64,000 bases of DNA from Lentibacillus halodurans (GTDB lineage: Bacteria > Bacillota > Bacilli > Bacillales > Amphibacillaceae): assembly GCF_900112045.1 (NCBI RefSeq), contig NZ_FOJW01000015.1, positions 1-64,000 of the forward strand, given 5' to 3'. A model generated the notes under the pieces. It had not been told where the DNA came from and searched no databases. It saw only the letters and a list, made by a program, of their open reading frames with translations. The position numbers and the translations under genes were made by a program. Shown here one piece after another: positions 16,156 through 24,866 of this stretch (positions within the stretch are counted from its first letter, which is position 1; each line of letters opens with the position of its first letter).

Positions 16156-16671
16156 ATGGCTAAAAAAATAGCAACCGTTATAACAAATATGTTTGAAGAT
16201 GTGGAATATACAGATCCGGCCAAGGCTTTCAGAGATGCCGGGCATGAGGTCGTAACCGTTGAAAATGAGAAAGGTAAAGACGTGACAGGCAAGAACAATG
16301 AAACAACGGTTGCAATAGATGAATCAATTGATAACGTGACACCGGATGAATTTGACGCGCTGTTTATACCGGGCGGCTTCTCCCCGGATCAATTACGTGC
16401 GGATGAACGATTTGTCAAGTTTACCAAACATTTCATGGATGCTGACAAGCCGGTATTTGCCATCTGTCACGGTCCGCAGCTGCTGATTACAGCGAAATCA
16501 TTGGAAGGACGTAAAGCAACCGGATTTAAATCCATTCAAGTGGACATGGCATATGCAGGTGCCGATGTACAGGATGAAGAAGTTGTCGTATGCGGCAATC
16601 AGCTGGTCACAAGCCGCCAGCCTGATGATCTGCCTGCCTTTAACCGTGAATCGATCAAACTATTAAGCTAG
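16156..16671 (+). CDS. DJ-1/PfpI-family protein (general stress, YfkM-like)
   Basis: A 171-residue protein of the PfpI branch of the DJ-1 superfamily. The nucleophile elbow FAICHGPQLL carries Cys104 and His105, and IPGGFSPDQLR holds the associated acid region. Relatives such as B. subtilis YfkM are general-stress proteins; proposed activities include protease, deglycase and glyoxalase III. AAAGGAG lies upstream of the ATG. Here it stands alone, convergent with yaaH. The biochemical role is not certain. Confidence 0.85.
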   Translation: MAKKIATVITNMFEDVEYTDPAKAFRDAGHEVVTVENEKGKDVTGKNNETTVAIDESIDNVTPDEFDALFIPGGFSPDQLRADERFVKFTKHFMDADKPVFAICHGPQLLITAKSLEGRKATGFKSIQVDMAYAGADVQDEEVVVCGNQLVTSRQPDDLPAFNRESIKLLS

Positions 16672-16675
16672 TATA

Positions 16676-16716
16676 TGGCCCCCCCAATCGTGTCATAGCG
16701 TTGAGGGGGGGATTGG
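16676..16716. terminator. Bidirectional terminator between pfpI-like gene and yaaH
   Basis: CCCCCCCAATCG (from 16679) pairs with CGTTGAGGGGGGG (to 16711). It lies between two convergent genes and could serve both. Confidence 0.75.
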
Positions 16717-16717
16717 T

Positions 16718-18007
16718 TTAATCTAATTTCCTTACGGTGAAATTATCCTGCAGCAGTAGCCAATTTTGCGGAAATGCCAACCCTAATTTCCAGTAGCTGA
16801 TTCCCAGAAGTCCCAATTCCTTCATCATATCAAATTTTGCCTGAATGGATCGGGCATCCTCAAACCATACTTCATGATTATTTCCTTGAGCATCTGTATA
16901 CGTATAGAAGGGTGCTTGTGCTTCTGTGTCAAATTCGATGGCAACATTATGCTCACGTGCTCTTGTGATGGCTTCCTGGGGACTGATGGCTTCAGCAGGT
17001 TCCCCTCCTTCTACGTATGGGAGTGTCCAATCATAGCCATAAAGATTTTGTCCGAGTAAAATTTTATTGGCAGGCATGACACTTAATGCAAAATTGACAA
17101 CATCCCGCACTTCATTTATTGGTGATACGGCTAATGGCGGACCGTAGCTGTACCCCCATTCATACGTCATCAGAACAACAAAGTCGGCAATTTCTCCATG
17201 GGCTGCATAATCATGGGCCTCATACCACTCCCCTGTCTGCTCTGCACTTGTTTTGGGGGCCAGGGCAGTGGACATGAGCAAACCTTCTTCTGATAATCGC
17301 TGCTTTGCCCTCCGTAAAAAATTATTGTAGGCTTCACGGTCTTCCGGCGACAAAAATTCAAAGTCAAAATGGACGTCATTGAATCCAACTTCATTTGCTG
17401 TATTGACGATATTGTCCAGCAGCGTGTTTTGTACTGCTTGGACAGTAACAATGATATGTCCAAGTTCCTGGCTGAATTCACCTTCTTCCAGATTGGTTAC
17501 AACGAGCATCAGAGACGCATTGTTGTTTTCGGCAATTTGAACGAAATTATCCAGCGGTGGTGCTGTGAGGGTTCCATCTCGGCCGACTTCATAACTGAAT
17601 GGTGCGAGATAAGTGAGGTATGGAGCTGCTTTAGCTGCAGCATTGACTAACGTTTGGGAAACTTCATCCCCCGTAGGTTCGATATAGGCATTTGCCGTGA
17701 TTTCCGGTTTTGGCTGTTCCGGAATATATAATCGGGTTCCGACAGACAGAGTGCCCTCAACAGGTATGTTGTTTGCCTGTGCCAATTGCTCAGCAGATAG
17801 TCCAAATTGTTGGGCAATCGAAAATAAACTGTCACCCTGCTGTACAACATAAAATTGTCCTACGATCGGAATGACGAGTGTCTGGCCGACAACAAGGTTA
17901 TTGGGTGCATCCAATTCATTGGCATCTATTAAATTGGTCGGTGTAGTACCATATGTATCGGCGATATTATATAGTGTATCTCCTTGTTGTACAACATGTA
18001 TTTGCAA
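16718..18007 (-). CDS. yaaH: Spore cortex N-acetylglucosaminidase YaaH (SleL)
   Basis: A 429-residue spore-coat enzyme that cleaves cortical peptidoglycan fragments during germination. Two N-terminal LysM domains (about residues 2-47 and 52-97, each with VVQQGDTL/SL) bind glycan. A GH18 domain follows from about 105. Its catalytic motif reads DVHFDFE, with Asp211, Asp215 and the acid Glu217. No signal peptide is present, as expected for a mother-cell-made coat protein. AGGGAGGG precedes the ATG. A candidate sigma-E promoter lies upstream, consistent with B. subtilis. Confidence 0.92.
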   Translation of the reverse strand: MQIHVVQQGDTLYNIADTYGTTPTNLIDANELDAPNNLVVGQTLVIPIVGQFYVVQQGDSLFSIAQQFGLSAEQLAQANNIPVEGTLSVGTRLYIPEQPKPEITANAYIEPTGDEVSQTLVNAAAKAAPYLTYLAPFSYEVGRDGTLTAPPLDNFVQIAENNNASLMLVVTNLEEGEFSQELGHIIVTVQAVQNTLLDNIVNTANEVGFNDVHFDFEFLSPEDREAYNNFLRRAKQRLSEEGLLMSTALAPKTSAEQTGEWYEAHDYAAHGEIADFVVLMTYEWGYSYGPPLAVSPINEVRDVVNFALSVMPANKILLGQNLYGYDWTLPYVEGGEPAEAISPQEAITRAREHNVAIEFDTEAQAPFYTYTDAQGNNHEVWFEDARSIQAKFDMMKELGLLGISYWKLGLAFPQNWLLLQDNFTVRKLD

Positions 18008-18039
18008 AAAAATCCCTCCCTTAAATCAGTCCTCTTTAC

Positions 18040-18069
18040 ACATTATGATAGATAGGAGGAAGATATACC
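18040..18069 (-). promoter_or_regulatory. Candidate sigma-E promoter of yaaH
   Basis: On the reverse strand GGTATATC is followed after about 14 bp by CATAATGT (18047-18040). The -10 keeps the CATA start of the sigma-E consensus, but the match is imperfect. Confidence 0.4.
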
Positions 18070-18202
18070 TTGGATTGGCATTCACAACACAATACATCAG
18101 ATGGCGTGCACCGTGATTTCAGATTTTTCTTTGGATGCCATACAATTTTTTATAATACGCGTGATATAATAATATATATTTCAAACGCTGCGGGGTGTTT
18201 AA

Positions 18203-18667
18203 ATGGCAGATGATGTCACATATATGCGGGAAGCCATCGGACAGGCGGAAAAGGCACAGGAATTGAATGAAGTGCCTATCGGGGCGGTCATCGTTTATCA
18301 GGATGAAGTGATTGCAAGCGGATTCAATGTCCGGGAAACGTCCCAGACAACGTTATCACATGCAGAGGTTATGGCGATTGCCAACGCTAATCGTCAGATC
18401 GGCAGCTGGCGGCTTGAAGAATGTACATTGTATGTAACGCTGGAACCCTGTCCAATGTGTGCCGGTGCGATTGTGCAGTCACGGATTAAACGGGTCGTGT
18501 TTGGTGCCCCTGACCCGAAAGCAGGTTGTGCAGGGACCTTAATGAATTTGTTGGAAGATGAGCGGTTCAATCATCAGACGGGTGTTTCCGGTGGTGTTTT
18601 ACAGGCTGAGTGCAGCGCGTTGCTGACGCATTTTTTCCGGGATCTGCGGGAGCGCAAAAAGAAATAG
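18203..18667 (+). CDS. tadA: tRNA adenosine(34) deaminase
   Basis: Deaminates wobble A34 to inosine in tRNA-Arg(ACG), allowing it to read CGU, CGC and CGA. The 154-residue protein has the zinc and catalytic residues of the CDA fold: His53-Ala-Glu55 and the PCPMC motif with Cys83 and Cys86. LYVTLEP and CAGTLMNLL are also typical. The neighbouring SRP RNA and yaaH gene match the B. subtilis neighbourhood (yaaJ). Confidence 0.95.
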   Translation: MADDVTYMREAIGQAEKAQELNEVPIGAVIVYQDEVIASGFNVRETSQTTLSHAEVMAIANANRQIGSWRLEECTLYVTLEPCPMCAGAIVQSRIKRVVFGAPDPKAGCAGTLMNLLEDERFNHQTGVSGGVLQAECSALLTHFFRDLRERKKK

Positions 18668-18776
18668 GGATCGATCACTGGCAGCTGATGCATTATCAGT
18701 GAAATTTGGCCGTCTATCAGCGAATTCATGCTGGACAATAAATGAACTGTAAATTGTATCCACTTCATGATTATCA

Positions 18777-18805
18777 TTGCATTTTACGCGGATAGTCAGT
18801 ATAAT
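18777..18805 (+). promoter_or_regulatory. Promoter of SRP RNA
   Basis: TTGCAT (18777-18782) and a perfect TATAAT (18800-18805), 17-bp spacer, 7 bp before the mature 5' end. Confidence 0.85.
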
Positions 18806-18812
18806 AATTATT

Positions 18813-19080
18813 GCCGTGCTAAGCGGGGAGGTAGCGGTGCCCTGTACTCGCAATCCGCTAAAGCGGGGCTGAATTCCCATTCGAGGTTGGACGTTTTTAA
18901 GGTCTGCCTTAAGAGATTGGTGTTGACGCCCAGGTCCTGCGCAACAGGAACCCATAAACCCTGTCAGATCCGGAAGGAAGCAGCAGTAAGTGGTCATTCT
19001 TGTGTGCCGCAGGGAAGCCTGAGCCGAGCCATGAACTTGAGTAACGCTTAGGGATGTCTGATCAACAATGGGTGCACGGT
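18813..19080 (+). ncRNA. scr: Signal recognition particle RNA, large Bacillus type (scRNA)
   Basis: The ~268-nt length and sequence fit the Bacillus SRP RNA with an Alu domain plus S domain. The conserved apical motif is present: CAGGTCCTGCGCAACAGG, then ACCCTGTCAGATCCGGAAGGAAGCAGCAG. The 5' GCCGTGC pairs with the 3' GCACGGT. It carries Ffh and directs membrane-protein targeting. Confidence 0.96.
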
Positions 19081-19097
19081 ATACATAGTGAGGAATG

Positions 19098-19139
19098 ACT
19101 GCATCAATGTCAAAAGAGACAGTTGATGCAGTTTTTTTA
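19098..19139 (+). terminator. Terminator of SRP RNA
   Basis: ACTGCATCAA (19098-19107) pairs with TTGATGCAGT (19123-19132), then a run of Ts. Confidence 0.88.
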
Positions 19140-19254
19140 ACAAAGTAATATTTTTAATTATACGTATTTTTTGATATTCCTTTGGTAGGAATAGGTCGGC
19201 ATGTGTTGATCGTGGAACCTTTTGATAGAAAACCATAAGAAAGCGGGAGTACAG

Positions 19255-20334
19255 TTGAAAATATTTAGTTTGCGGTTCACTGTGTTTGTGACATTTTGGT
19301 TATTGATCATTCTGTTGGATAGTATCAATATACCATTAAGTATTACGTTGTTTGCCCTATCTCTTGCCATTTATTTTTTCCTGTCTGTCAAAAGAAGGCT
19401 TTTATTCCTTTATAGCATGCTTTCTTGCATCGTATTTATTCATGGTTGCCTGCTGACGGATAACAGCTCACTTTCATTGCTGCTTTTGCTGTTTATTACG
19501 ATGGAAGCAGCGATAAGTTTAATGAAAGAAATGGTCCCTTTCTATTTGGCCATGAATATCTTATTATCATTGTCACTCATATGGTTAAACAACGGACATT
19601 TGCTTGAAACGATTATCATCAGTCTTCTTTTTTCCTTTTTAGTGCTGAAACTAAATCATATGACTGATGAACGGCGCGAACAAAGGGAAATTTATGACCA
19701 GCTTTTAGGTGAATATAGAAACCTGAAACGGATGAATCTGGCTGCAGAACAGAATGCCAGATTGGAAGAACGGACAAAAATTGCCAGAGACATCCATGAT
19801 TCGGTTGGACACCGTCTGACTGCGCTGATTATGAAACTCGAAACGCTGGCGATTGAAACGAAGCATCCTGGATATACGACCTTAAAACAGATGGCAAACG
19901 AAAGCCTGGAAGAAACACGACAGGCGGTAAAAGCCCTTAAAACAGATGAACAGGAAGGGATTGCGACAGTGGTACACCTGATTCGCAAGCTGGAAGCAGA
20001 AAGTCATCTTCTTGTTCAGTTTACAATCAAGCAAGGGATTCTATCGGTTCCACTCTCCAATGAGAAAAGCATTATTTTGTACCGTGTTATTCAGGAAGCA
20101 CTGACGAATGCGATGCGGCATGCCCAGTCCAGAGAAGTTCATGTAACACTGGGGAAATCCGCAGCGGGGGCCATTTCCTTTGAAATTACCAATGCGATTC
20201 ATGATGCCAAACCATTGGCATATGGATTCGGACTGACGAATATGCAAAAACGGGTAGAAGAAGTTGAAGGATTTCTTGATGTATACCAAACAGATGAAAC
20301 GTTTGTGGTTAAGGGGACAATACCAGGTTCGTAA
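19255..20334 (+). CDS. Sensor histidine kinase, LnrJ-like
   Basis: A 359-residue membrane kinase. The first ~135 residues form about five to six hydrophobic segments with almost no extracellular domain, as in intramembrane-sensing kinases. The HisKA_3 dimerisation domain has the phosphoacceptor His181 in ARDIHDSVGHRL. The ATPase domain shows ALTNAMRHAQ and YGFGLTNMQKRVE. I choose TTG 19255 because GCGGGAG lies 7 bp upstream; TTG 19222 is an alternative. The order kinase-regulator-ATPase-two permeases matches B. subtilis lnrJKLMN, which responds to and exports polyene antibiotics such as linearmycin. Substrate here is inference. Confidence 0.85.
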   Translation: MKIFSLRFTVFVTFWLLIILLDSINIPLSITLFALSLAIYFFLSVKRRLLFLYSMLSCIVFIHGCLLTDNSSLSLLLLLFITMEAAISLMKEMVPFYLAMNILLSLSLIWLNNGHLLETIIISLLFSFLVLKLNHMTDERREQREIYDQLLGEYRNLKRMNLAAEQNARLEERTKIARDIHDSVGHRLTALIMKLETLAIETKHPGYTTLKQMANESLEETRQAVKALKTDEQEGIATVVHLIRKLEAESHLLVQFTIKQGILSVPLSNEKSIILYRVIQEALTNAMRHAQSREVHVTLGKSAAGAISFEITNAIHDAKPLAYGFGLTNMQKRVEEVEGFLDVYQTDETFVVKGTIPGS

Positions 20335-20344
20335 AGAGGTGAGG

Positions 20345-20989
20345 ATGATGTGGCAAGTGCTGCTTGTTGAGGATCAGGCCATTGTCAGGCAGGGGCTCAA
20401 GGCTATTTTGGAGCAGGATGACCATATAAGTGTGGTCCAGGAAGCTGAAAATGGAGAAGACGCCATTGCGATTGTGGAAAGACATATTATCGACTTTATT
20501 ATGATGGATATCAGAATGCCGGTCATGAACGGCATTGAAGCGACCAGAAAAATAAAACAGCGATGGCCGGATATTAAAATTTTGATATTGACGACGTTCA
20601 ATGATGATGAGTATGCTGTTGAGGCGCTGAAAGAAGGGGCAAATGGTTTTTTGCTGAAAACGTCTGAATCCGAAAAATTAATCGATGCCGTATACAGCTG
20701 TATGCAAGGTGGTATGACCATTCATGAGGAAGTCGCCGCTAAAGTGATGCCACGTCTGCTTCAACGCTCAGAAAACGAGCCGGCTCCGGATGTTCCTCTT
20801 TCACAGCGGGAATTAGCGATCACGAGGCTTGTTGGGGAGGGGCGAACAAATAAGGAAATGGCCGAGGAGCTTTATTTATCGATCGGTACCATAAAAAATT
20901 ATCTTACACAGATTTTACAAAAAACCGGTTTACGCGACCGGACGCAATTGGCCATTTATGCGGTTAAGCATCATATTGCTGATGATTAA
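20345..20989 (+). CDS. NarL/FixJ-family response regulator, LnrK-like
   Basis: A 214-residue two-domain regulator. The receiver domain has the acidic pair (VEDQ), phospho-Asp55 in MMDIRMPV and Lys105 (FLLKTSES). The LuxR-type helix-turn-helix near the C-terminus contains SQRELAITRLVGEGRTNKE and LYLSIGTIKNYL. It is encoded 10 bp after the kinase. Two adjacent ATGs (20345, 20348) are possible starts behind AGAGGTG. It presumably activates the ABC genes downstream. Confidence 0.9.
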   Translation: MMWQVLLVEDQAIVRQGLKAILEQDDHISVVQEAENGEDAIAIVERHIIDFIMMDIRMPVMNGIEATRKIKQRWPDIKILILTTFNDDEYAVEALKEGANGFLLKTSESEKLIDAVYSCMQGGMTIHEEVAAKVMPRLLQRSENEPAPDVPLSQRELAITRLVGEGRTNKEMAEELYLSIGTIKNYLTQILQKTGLRDRTQLAIYAVKHHIADD

Positions 20990-21028
20990 AAGGTCAATCG
21001 ATGAGTAATCACGGTTCATAAAAGTATG

Positions 21029-21066
21029 AAGGCTATTGCCGGATATATGACGGTAATAGCCTTTCG
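21029..21066 (+). terminator. Terminator between regulator and ABC genes
   Basis: AAGGCTATTGCCG (21029-21041) pairs with CGGTAATAGCCTT (21051-21063) with one G-T pair. It separates the two-component genes from the ABC operon, so the latter probably has its own induced promoter in 21067-21190. Confidence 0.7.
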
Positions 21067-21208
21067 TGTATAAGGTCCACCATCATAGATAACTTTTGAC
21101 GTTATTAAAAATGACCTCCGTCACGTTCTGATAAGAAATTTAGTGACTCCAGACAGTATGCGCAGCACGGTCAATCAGCGTAAACTAAACAGCAGAGGAG
21201 GCAAGAAA

Positions 21209-22141
21209 ATGATTGAACTGGTGGATTTAACAAAAAGATTCAAACAAAATGAAGCAGTCAAAAAATTGAATATGTTTATTGAAAAAGGTGAAATTGTCGG
21301 GCTGCTCGGACCGAATGGGGCTGGAAAATCAACGGCTATTTCAATGATGTCATCATTGGTGGAACCTACCAGAGGAGATGTACGGTTTAACAACAAGAGT
21401 ATTTTGAAAAACCCTGCACCCTTACGAAAAATCGTCGGCATGGTACCACAGGAAATTGCACTTTATGATGATCTGACAGCAGAAGAGAATCTGCAATTTT
21501 TCGGGAGGATTTACCGGTTAAAAGGTACCGAATTAAAACGGAAAATTGATGAAGTCCTGGAACAAATCGGGCTGATTGATCGGCGTAAACAAGTGGTGGC
21601 TAAATTTTCCGGTGGGATGAAGCGGCGTTTGAATATTGGCGTTGCCATGCTGCATGATCCCGCGTTGATGATCATGGATGAACCGGCAGTTGGCATTGAT
21701 CCCCAATCGCGGAATTATATTCTAGAGACCGTCAAACGGCTGAACGAGGAAAGACAGATGACCGTTTTGTACACGAGCCACTACATGGAAGAGGTGGAGC
21801 TTCTGTGTGATCGGATCTACATTATGGATCAGGGGAATTTGATTGCATCAGGAACAAAAGAGGAAATTAAGCAGATTCTTTCTGCTGAGAAAACAATCTC
21901 AATCAAAACGAATCGGCTGAATGACCGTTTTATTGCGATGCTGCAGGAGAACCCGACGATCAATCAGGTAATTGCAGGTGAGAGTGAGGTAGTCATTACA
22001 GTTCCGAAAGAGGTAAATATGTTCCCGAAATTAATAAGTCTGGCGGATGAAGCTGAATTGGAGCTGAATTCAGTCAATGTCCAAAACCCAACCCTGGAAG
22101 ATGTCTTTCTTCATCTGACAGGGCGGGCGCTTCGGGATTAG
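21209..22141 (+). CDS. ABC exporter ATP-binding protein, LnrL-like
   Basis: A 310-residue ATPase of a drug-export ABC transporter. Walker A is GPNGAGKST at residues 34-42, the signature is FSGGMKRRLNIG, Walker B is LMIMDEPAVGIDP, and the switch His is in YTSHYMEE. The remaining ~90 residues form the C-terminal extension usual in ABC-2 exporters. AGAGGAGG precedes ATG 21209; an upstream ATG at 21143 lacks a ribosome site. Length agrees closely with B. subtilis LnrL (about 311 residues from memory). Confidence 0.9.
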   Translation: MIELVDLTKRFKQNEAVKKLNMFIEKGEIVGLLGPNGAGKSTAISMMSSLVEPTRGDVRFNNKSILKNPAPLRKIVGMVPQEIALYDDLTAEENLQFFGRIYRLKGTELKRKIDEVLEQIGLIDRRKQVVAKFSGGMKRRLNIGVAMLHDPALMIMDEPAVGIDPQSRNYILETVKRLNEERQMTVLYTSHYMEEVELLCDRIYIMDQGNLIASGTKEEIKQILSAEKTISIKTNRLNDRFIAMLQENPTINQVIAGESEVVITVPKEVNMFPKLISLADEAELELNSVNVQNPTLEDVFLHLTGRALRD

Positions 22142-22154
22142 GGGGAGAACGCAT

Positions 22155-23426
22155 ATGATCTGGCAAATCATGAAAAAACAAGGACTTACGTTGCTCAGAA
22201 ACCCTGTGCAGTTGCTTTTGCTCGTTGGCCTCCCCATTATATTAATCGCCATACTCGGTACTGCTCTTGCCGGCACTATGAATGGAGAACCTTCTGCCAT
22301 TGATGTCAAGATTGCCGTTGTTGAGCATGGCGATGAAGAAGAACAGGTTAATCGTTTTATGAATTCAATAGAGAATGAGAATGCCCTTCCTCCTGAGGCC
22401 GTCGAAGGGACGCAGGCAAGTATTGATGGATTGATGCCGGTAAGAACGTTAAAGGAAGACGTTTTTGGCAATGATGACCTGGAAAATATGGTTGATGTTC
22501 ATGAAGCAGCGCCATCAGAACATGATGAACTGTTGAATGATGATACGTATACCGCTGTAATTGAAGTTCCCGAAAACTTCTCGTATGACATGCTTGAATA
22601 TATCGTGCTTGATAAACCGGTACAGCCTGAATTGAAGATTTCACGAAATGAAACGCAGGAAATCGGGGGATCCATCGTAAAAGGCATCATACAGCAATAT
22701 CAGGAACAACTCACTTTAGGCACATTTTTAAGCAAAAATGGCATGAACATGGGTGCGGTTGAACTGGATGAAGAATCGATAACAGGAGATACAACGTCTG
22801 TTGATCAAAAAAGCCCGGTAACAGCCAAAGCGTACTATGCTGTTGGTATGGTGGTTATGAATGTGCTGTTCCTTGCTTCTACTATTGGATCGATGGCATT
22901 TTTGGAGAAAAAGATTCATGTTTTTGATCGTGTCATTTTGGGCAATATGTCACGCTGGGTGTATTTTACGGGTGTGTTGCTATCAGGTATGCTTCTCAGC
23001 TTTCTCCATTTATTGATTGTTTATGGTTTTGCCTGGCTGTTTTTTGGCGTATCGTGGCCAGATATCATGGCATTTTTCACGGTTACATTAGCTTATGCGA
23101 TGGCAGTAGGCGGGATTGCTGTGCTACTTACAGCCATAAGCTACCGATTTAATTCGGAATTAATCACCAATTTTTTCTCCGGAATTATAGTAACCATCAT
23201 GGCATTTATAGGCGGAAGCTTTTTCCCGATTGGCGAAACATCGGAATTCTTCCGGAAAATTGGTAATTTTACGCCTAATGGAGCCGGCATGTCTGCCTAT
23301 CTAACGATTTTAAGAGGGGATGGGATTCCGGAAGTTTGGCATCATGTCTTATTCCTTGGAATTTTTGCAATGGTTGCTATTATTCTGGCAGCGCTCAGTT
23401 TTCCGAAAAGGGGGATGTCAGCATGA
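22155..23426 (+). CDS. ABC-2 type permease, LnrM-like
   Basis: A 423-residue exporter subunit. One N-terminal membrane helix is followed by a ~190-residue extracytoplasmic region, then about five helices from residue 225 onward, the usual ABC2_membrane_3 layout. GGSFFPIG, between the last helices, is a common family motif. It starts 13 bp after the ATPase gene and overlaps the next gene by four bases (ATGA). Confidence 0.87.
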   Translation: MIWQIMKKQGLTLLRNPVQLLLLVGLPIILIAILGTALAGTMNGEPSAIDVKIAVVEHGDEEEQVNRFMNSIENENALPPEAVEGTQASIDGLMPVRTLKEDVFGNDDLENMVDVHEAAPSEHDELLNDDTYTAVIEVPENFSYDMLEYIVLDKPVQPELKISRNETQEIGGSIVKGIIQQYQEQLTLGTFLSKNGMNMGAVELDEESITGDTTSVDQKSPVTAKAYYAVGMVVMNVLFLASTIGSMAFLEKKIHVFDRVILGNMSRWVYFTGVLLSGMLLSFLHLLIVYGFAWLFFGVSWPDIMAFFTVTLAYAMAVGGIAVLLTAISYRFNSELITNFFSGIIVTIMAFIGGSFFPIGETSEFFRKIGNFTPNGAGMSAYLTILRGDGIPEVWHHVLFLGIFAMVAIILAALSFPKRGMSA

Positions 23427-24526
23427 TCGGAATTTTACTTTCGAAGTTGAAAATGTTTATCCGCAACCCCTTTATATTTATTATTTTTACCATCATGTCA
23501 ATCGGTTTTGCCCTGATTATCGGGAGCTCTGGTTCGATGGCAAACATCAATATTCCTGTCTATGCAGAGGATGATGACGTAAGGGATTCTTTGATAGGTG
23601 AGGTTTTGGATGAAACAGAGGGTTTTACGTTTAACTGGGTAAATGAGGAAGACATGCTGGAAGATGTATCAAATGGGGCAGCAGAGCTTGGAGTTATTCT
23701 CCGGGAAGATGATTTTCAAATCATCGTCGGGGTGGACTCGCCGAATGCCAGTATGATTGAACAAACGATTCGTAGAGCTTATGCGAAAGAACAGCAGCAG
23801 GAACAAATTTTGGAAGCTGCACGTGCTTCGGGTGATGTGGATAGTGAAAATATCCTGGAAGAATTGGAGTCATCCATGGAATCTCCAGTGTTTTCTATTC
23901 ATATGAGCAATGTCAGCAGCTCTAATGTCTTTGTTTTTCATACGCTGTTTGGCTTTACACTATTTTTTGTGATTTATACAATCGGCTATAATGTATTGCC
24001 GATTTTGACGGATAAAAAGGATGGTGTATGGGATCGGATGATACTGTCTCCTGTACGAAAGTGGGAGATGTATGCAGCTAACCTGGTTTACAGTTTTTTT
24101 GAAGGCTACTTGCAGGTGTTGATCATTTTCTTTGTTTTCCGTTATTGGGTTGGTGTTGATTTTAATGGGAAATTTGCGGATATTTTGCTTCTTCTGGTTC
24201 CGTATGTATTTGCAATTGTGGCTTTGTCCATTCTGATCACGGCAATCGTTAAAAACGCACAGCAGTTTAACGCGGCGTTACCGATTGTTTCGGTAAGTAT
24301 GGCAATGATTGGCGGCGCCTTTTGGCCAATTGAAATTGTGGAATCTGAATTCTTGCTTGCTTTGTCCAAAATCAACCCACTGACGTATGGCATGGAAATG
24401 CTAAATGGTATTGCCGTTTACGATTATCCGCTGGAAGAACTGCTGTATCCGATTAGTATTCTGCTGTTAATGGGCGTTGTATTCACTGGCCTCGGTATTC
24501 ATCTGATGGAAAGAAGGCATGTATGA
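23423..24526 (+). CDS. ABC-2 type permease, LnrN-like
   Basis: A 367-residue paralogue of the preceding permease and its likely heterodimer partner. An N-terminal helix, an extracytoplasmic region of ~150 residues with acidic and glutamine-rich stretches, and about five C-terminal helices are seen. GGAFWPIEIV matches the motif in the partner. The start ATG 23423 overlaps the upstream stop codon and follows AGGGGGATG. A terminator follows, closing the locus. Confidence 0.87.
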   Translation: MIGILLSKLKMFIRNPFIFIIFTIMSIGFALIIGSSGSMANINIPVYAEDDDVRDSLIGEVLDETEGFTFNWVNEEDMLEDVSNGAAELGVILREDDFQIIVGVDSPNASMIEQTIRRAYAKEQQQEQILEAARASGDVDSENILEELESSMESPVFSIHMSNVSSSNVFVFHTLFGFTLFFVIYTIGYNVLPILTDKKDGVWDRMILSPVRKWEMYAANLVYSFFEGYLQVLIIFFVFRYWVGVDFNGKFADILLLLVPYVFAIVALSILITAIVKNAQQFNAALPIVSVSMAMIGGAFWPIEIVESEFLLALSKINPLTYGMEMLNGIAVYDYPLEELLYPISILLLMGVVFTGLGIHLMERRHV

Positions 24527-24531
24527 AAGAG

Positions 24532-24570
24532 GGGATTGACTGCATGATGCGGTCAATCCCTCCATTATTT
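24532..24570 (+). terminator. Terminator of the ABC operon
   Basis: GGGATTGAC (24532-24540) pairs with GTCAATCCC (24552-24560), followed by a T-rich stretch. Confidence 0.82.
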
Positions 24571-24602
24571 TCAACACGCTTGTCATGAATTTTTTGTATT
24601 GG

Positions 24603-24632
24603 TTCACATTCAACCATAAAATCGAGTATAAT
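24603..24632 (+). promoter_or_regulatory. Candidate promoter of dnaX operon
   Basis: TTCACA (24603-24608), 18-bp spacer, TATAAT (24627-24632). The transcript would run through repeat E before dnaX. Confidence 0.6.
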
Positions 24633-24650
24633 TTAGATAGAATATATGAA

Positions 24651-24743
24651 GTGAAACTTCCATCAGTGGAGCGTTTCGACGCACAGGACGTGCTAGTGCC
24701 GACGTTGCGACAGGACGCAGGGACTTAGCCGCCCCACCGATGG
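24651..24743 (+). repeat. Dispersed repeat E, copy 1 (leader of dnaX)
   Basis: Begins GTGAAACTTCCATCAGTGGAGC and ends GCCCCACCGATGG; the CCATC-GTGG and CCAC-GATGG ends are complementary and close a ~80-nt stem-loop. Related starts occur at 36795 and, inverted, at 41340-41378. All three lie upstream of housekeeping genes. Confidence 0.7.
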
Positions 24744-24866
24744 TTAATGGAACGAATCGGGGTGTCAGCTTCCGTTAACCCCACCTGAACATATTTGGTT
24801 CATTTCATGTTCCTGTGGAGGGAGTCTTACGGACGATTGCACCGGGATAAAGGGGAAACATTCATT

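Noticed and set aside
18599-18997. 132-codon reverse frame over the tadA end and SRP RNA
   Set aside because: It overlaps a structured RNA gene and a conserved CDS; no supporting start signal.
22070-22471. 133-codon reverse frame at the start of the first ABC permease
   Set aside because: Shadow of the permease gene, antisense to its N-terminal half, with no motif.
24601-24866. Structured leader of dnaX as a known riboswitch
   Set aside because: The stem-loop belongs to repeat E found elsewhere; no core of a known riboswitch class could be recognised.
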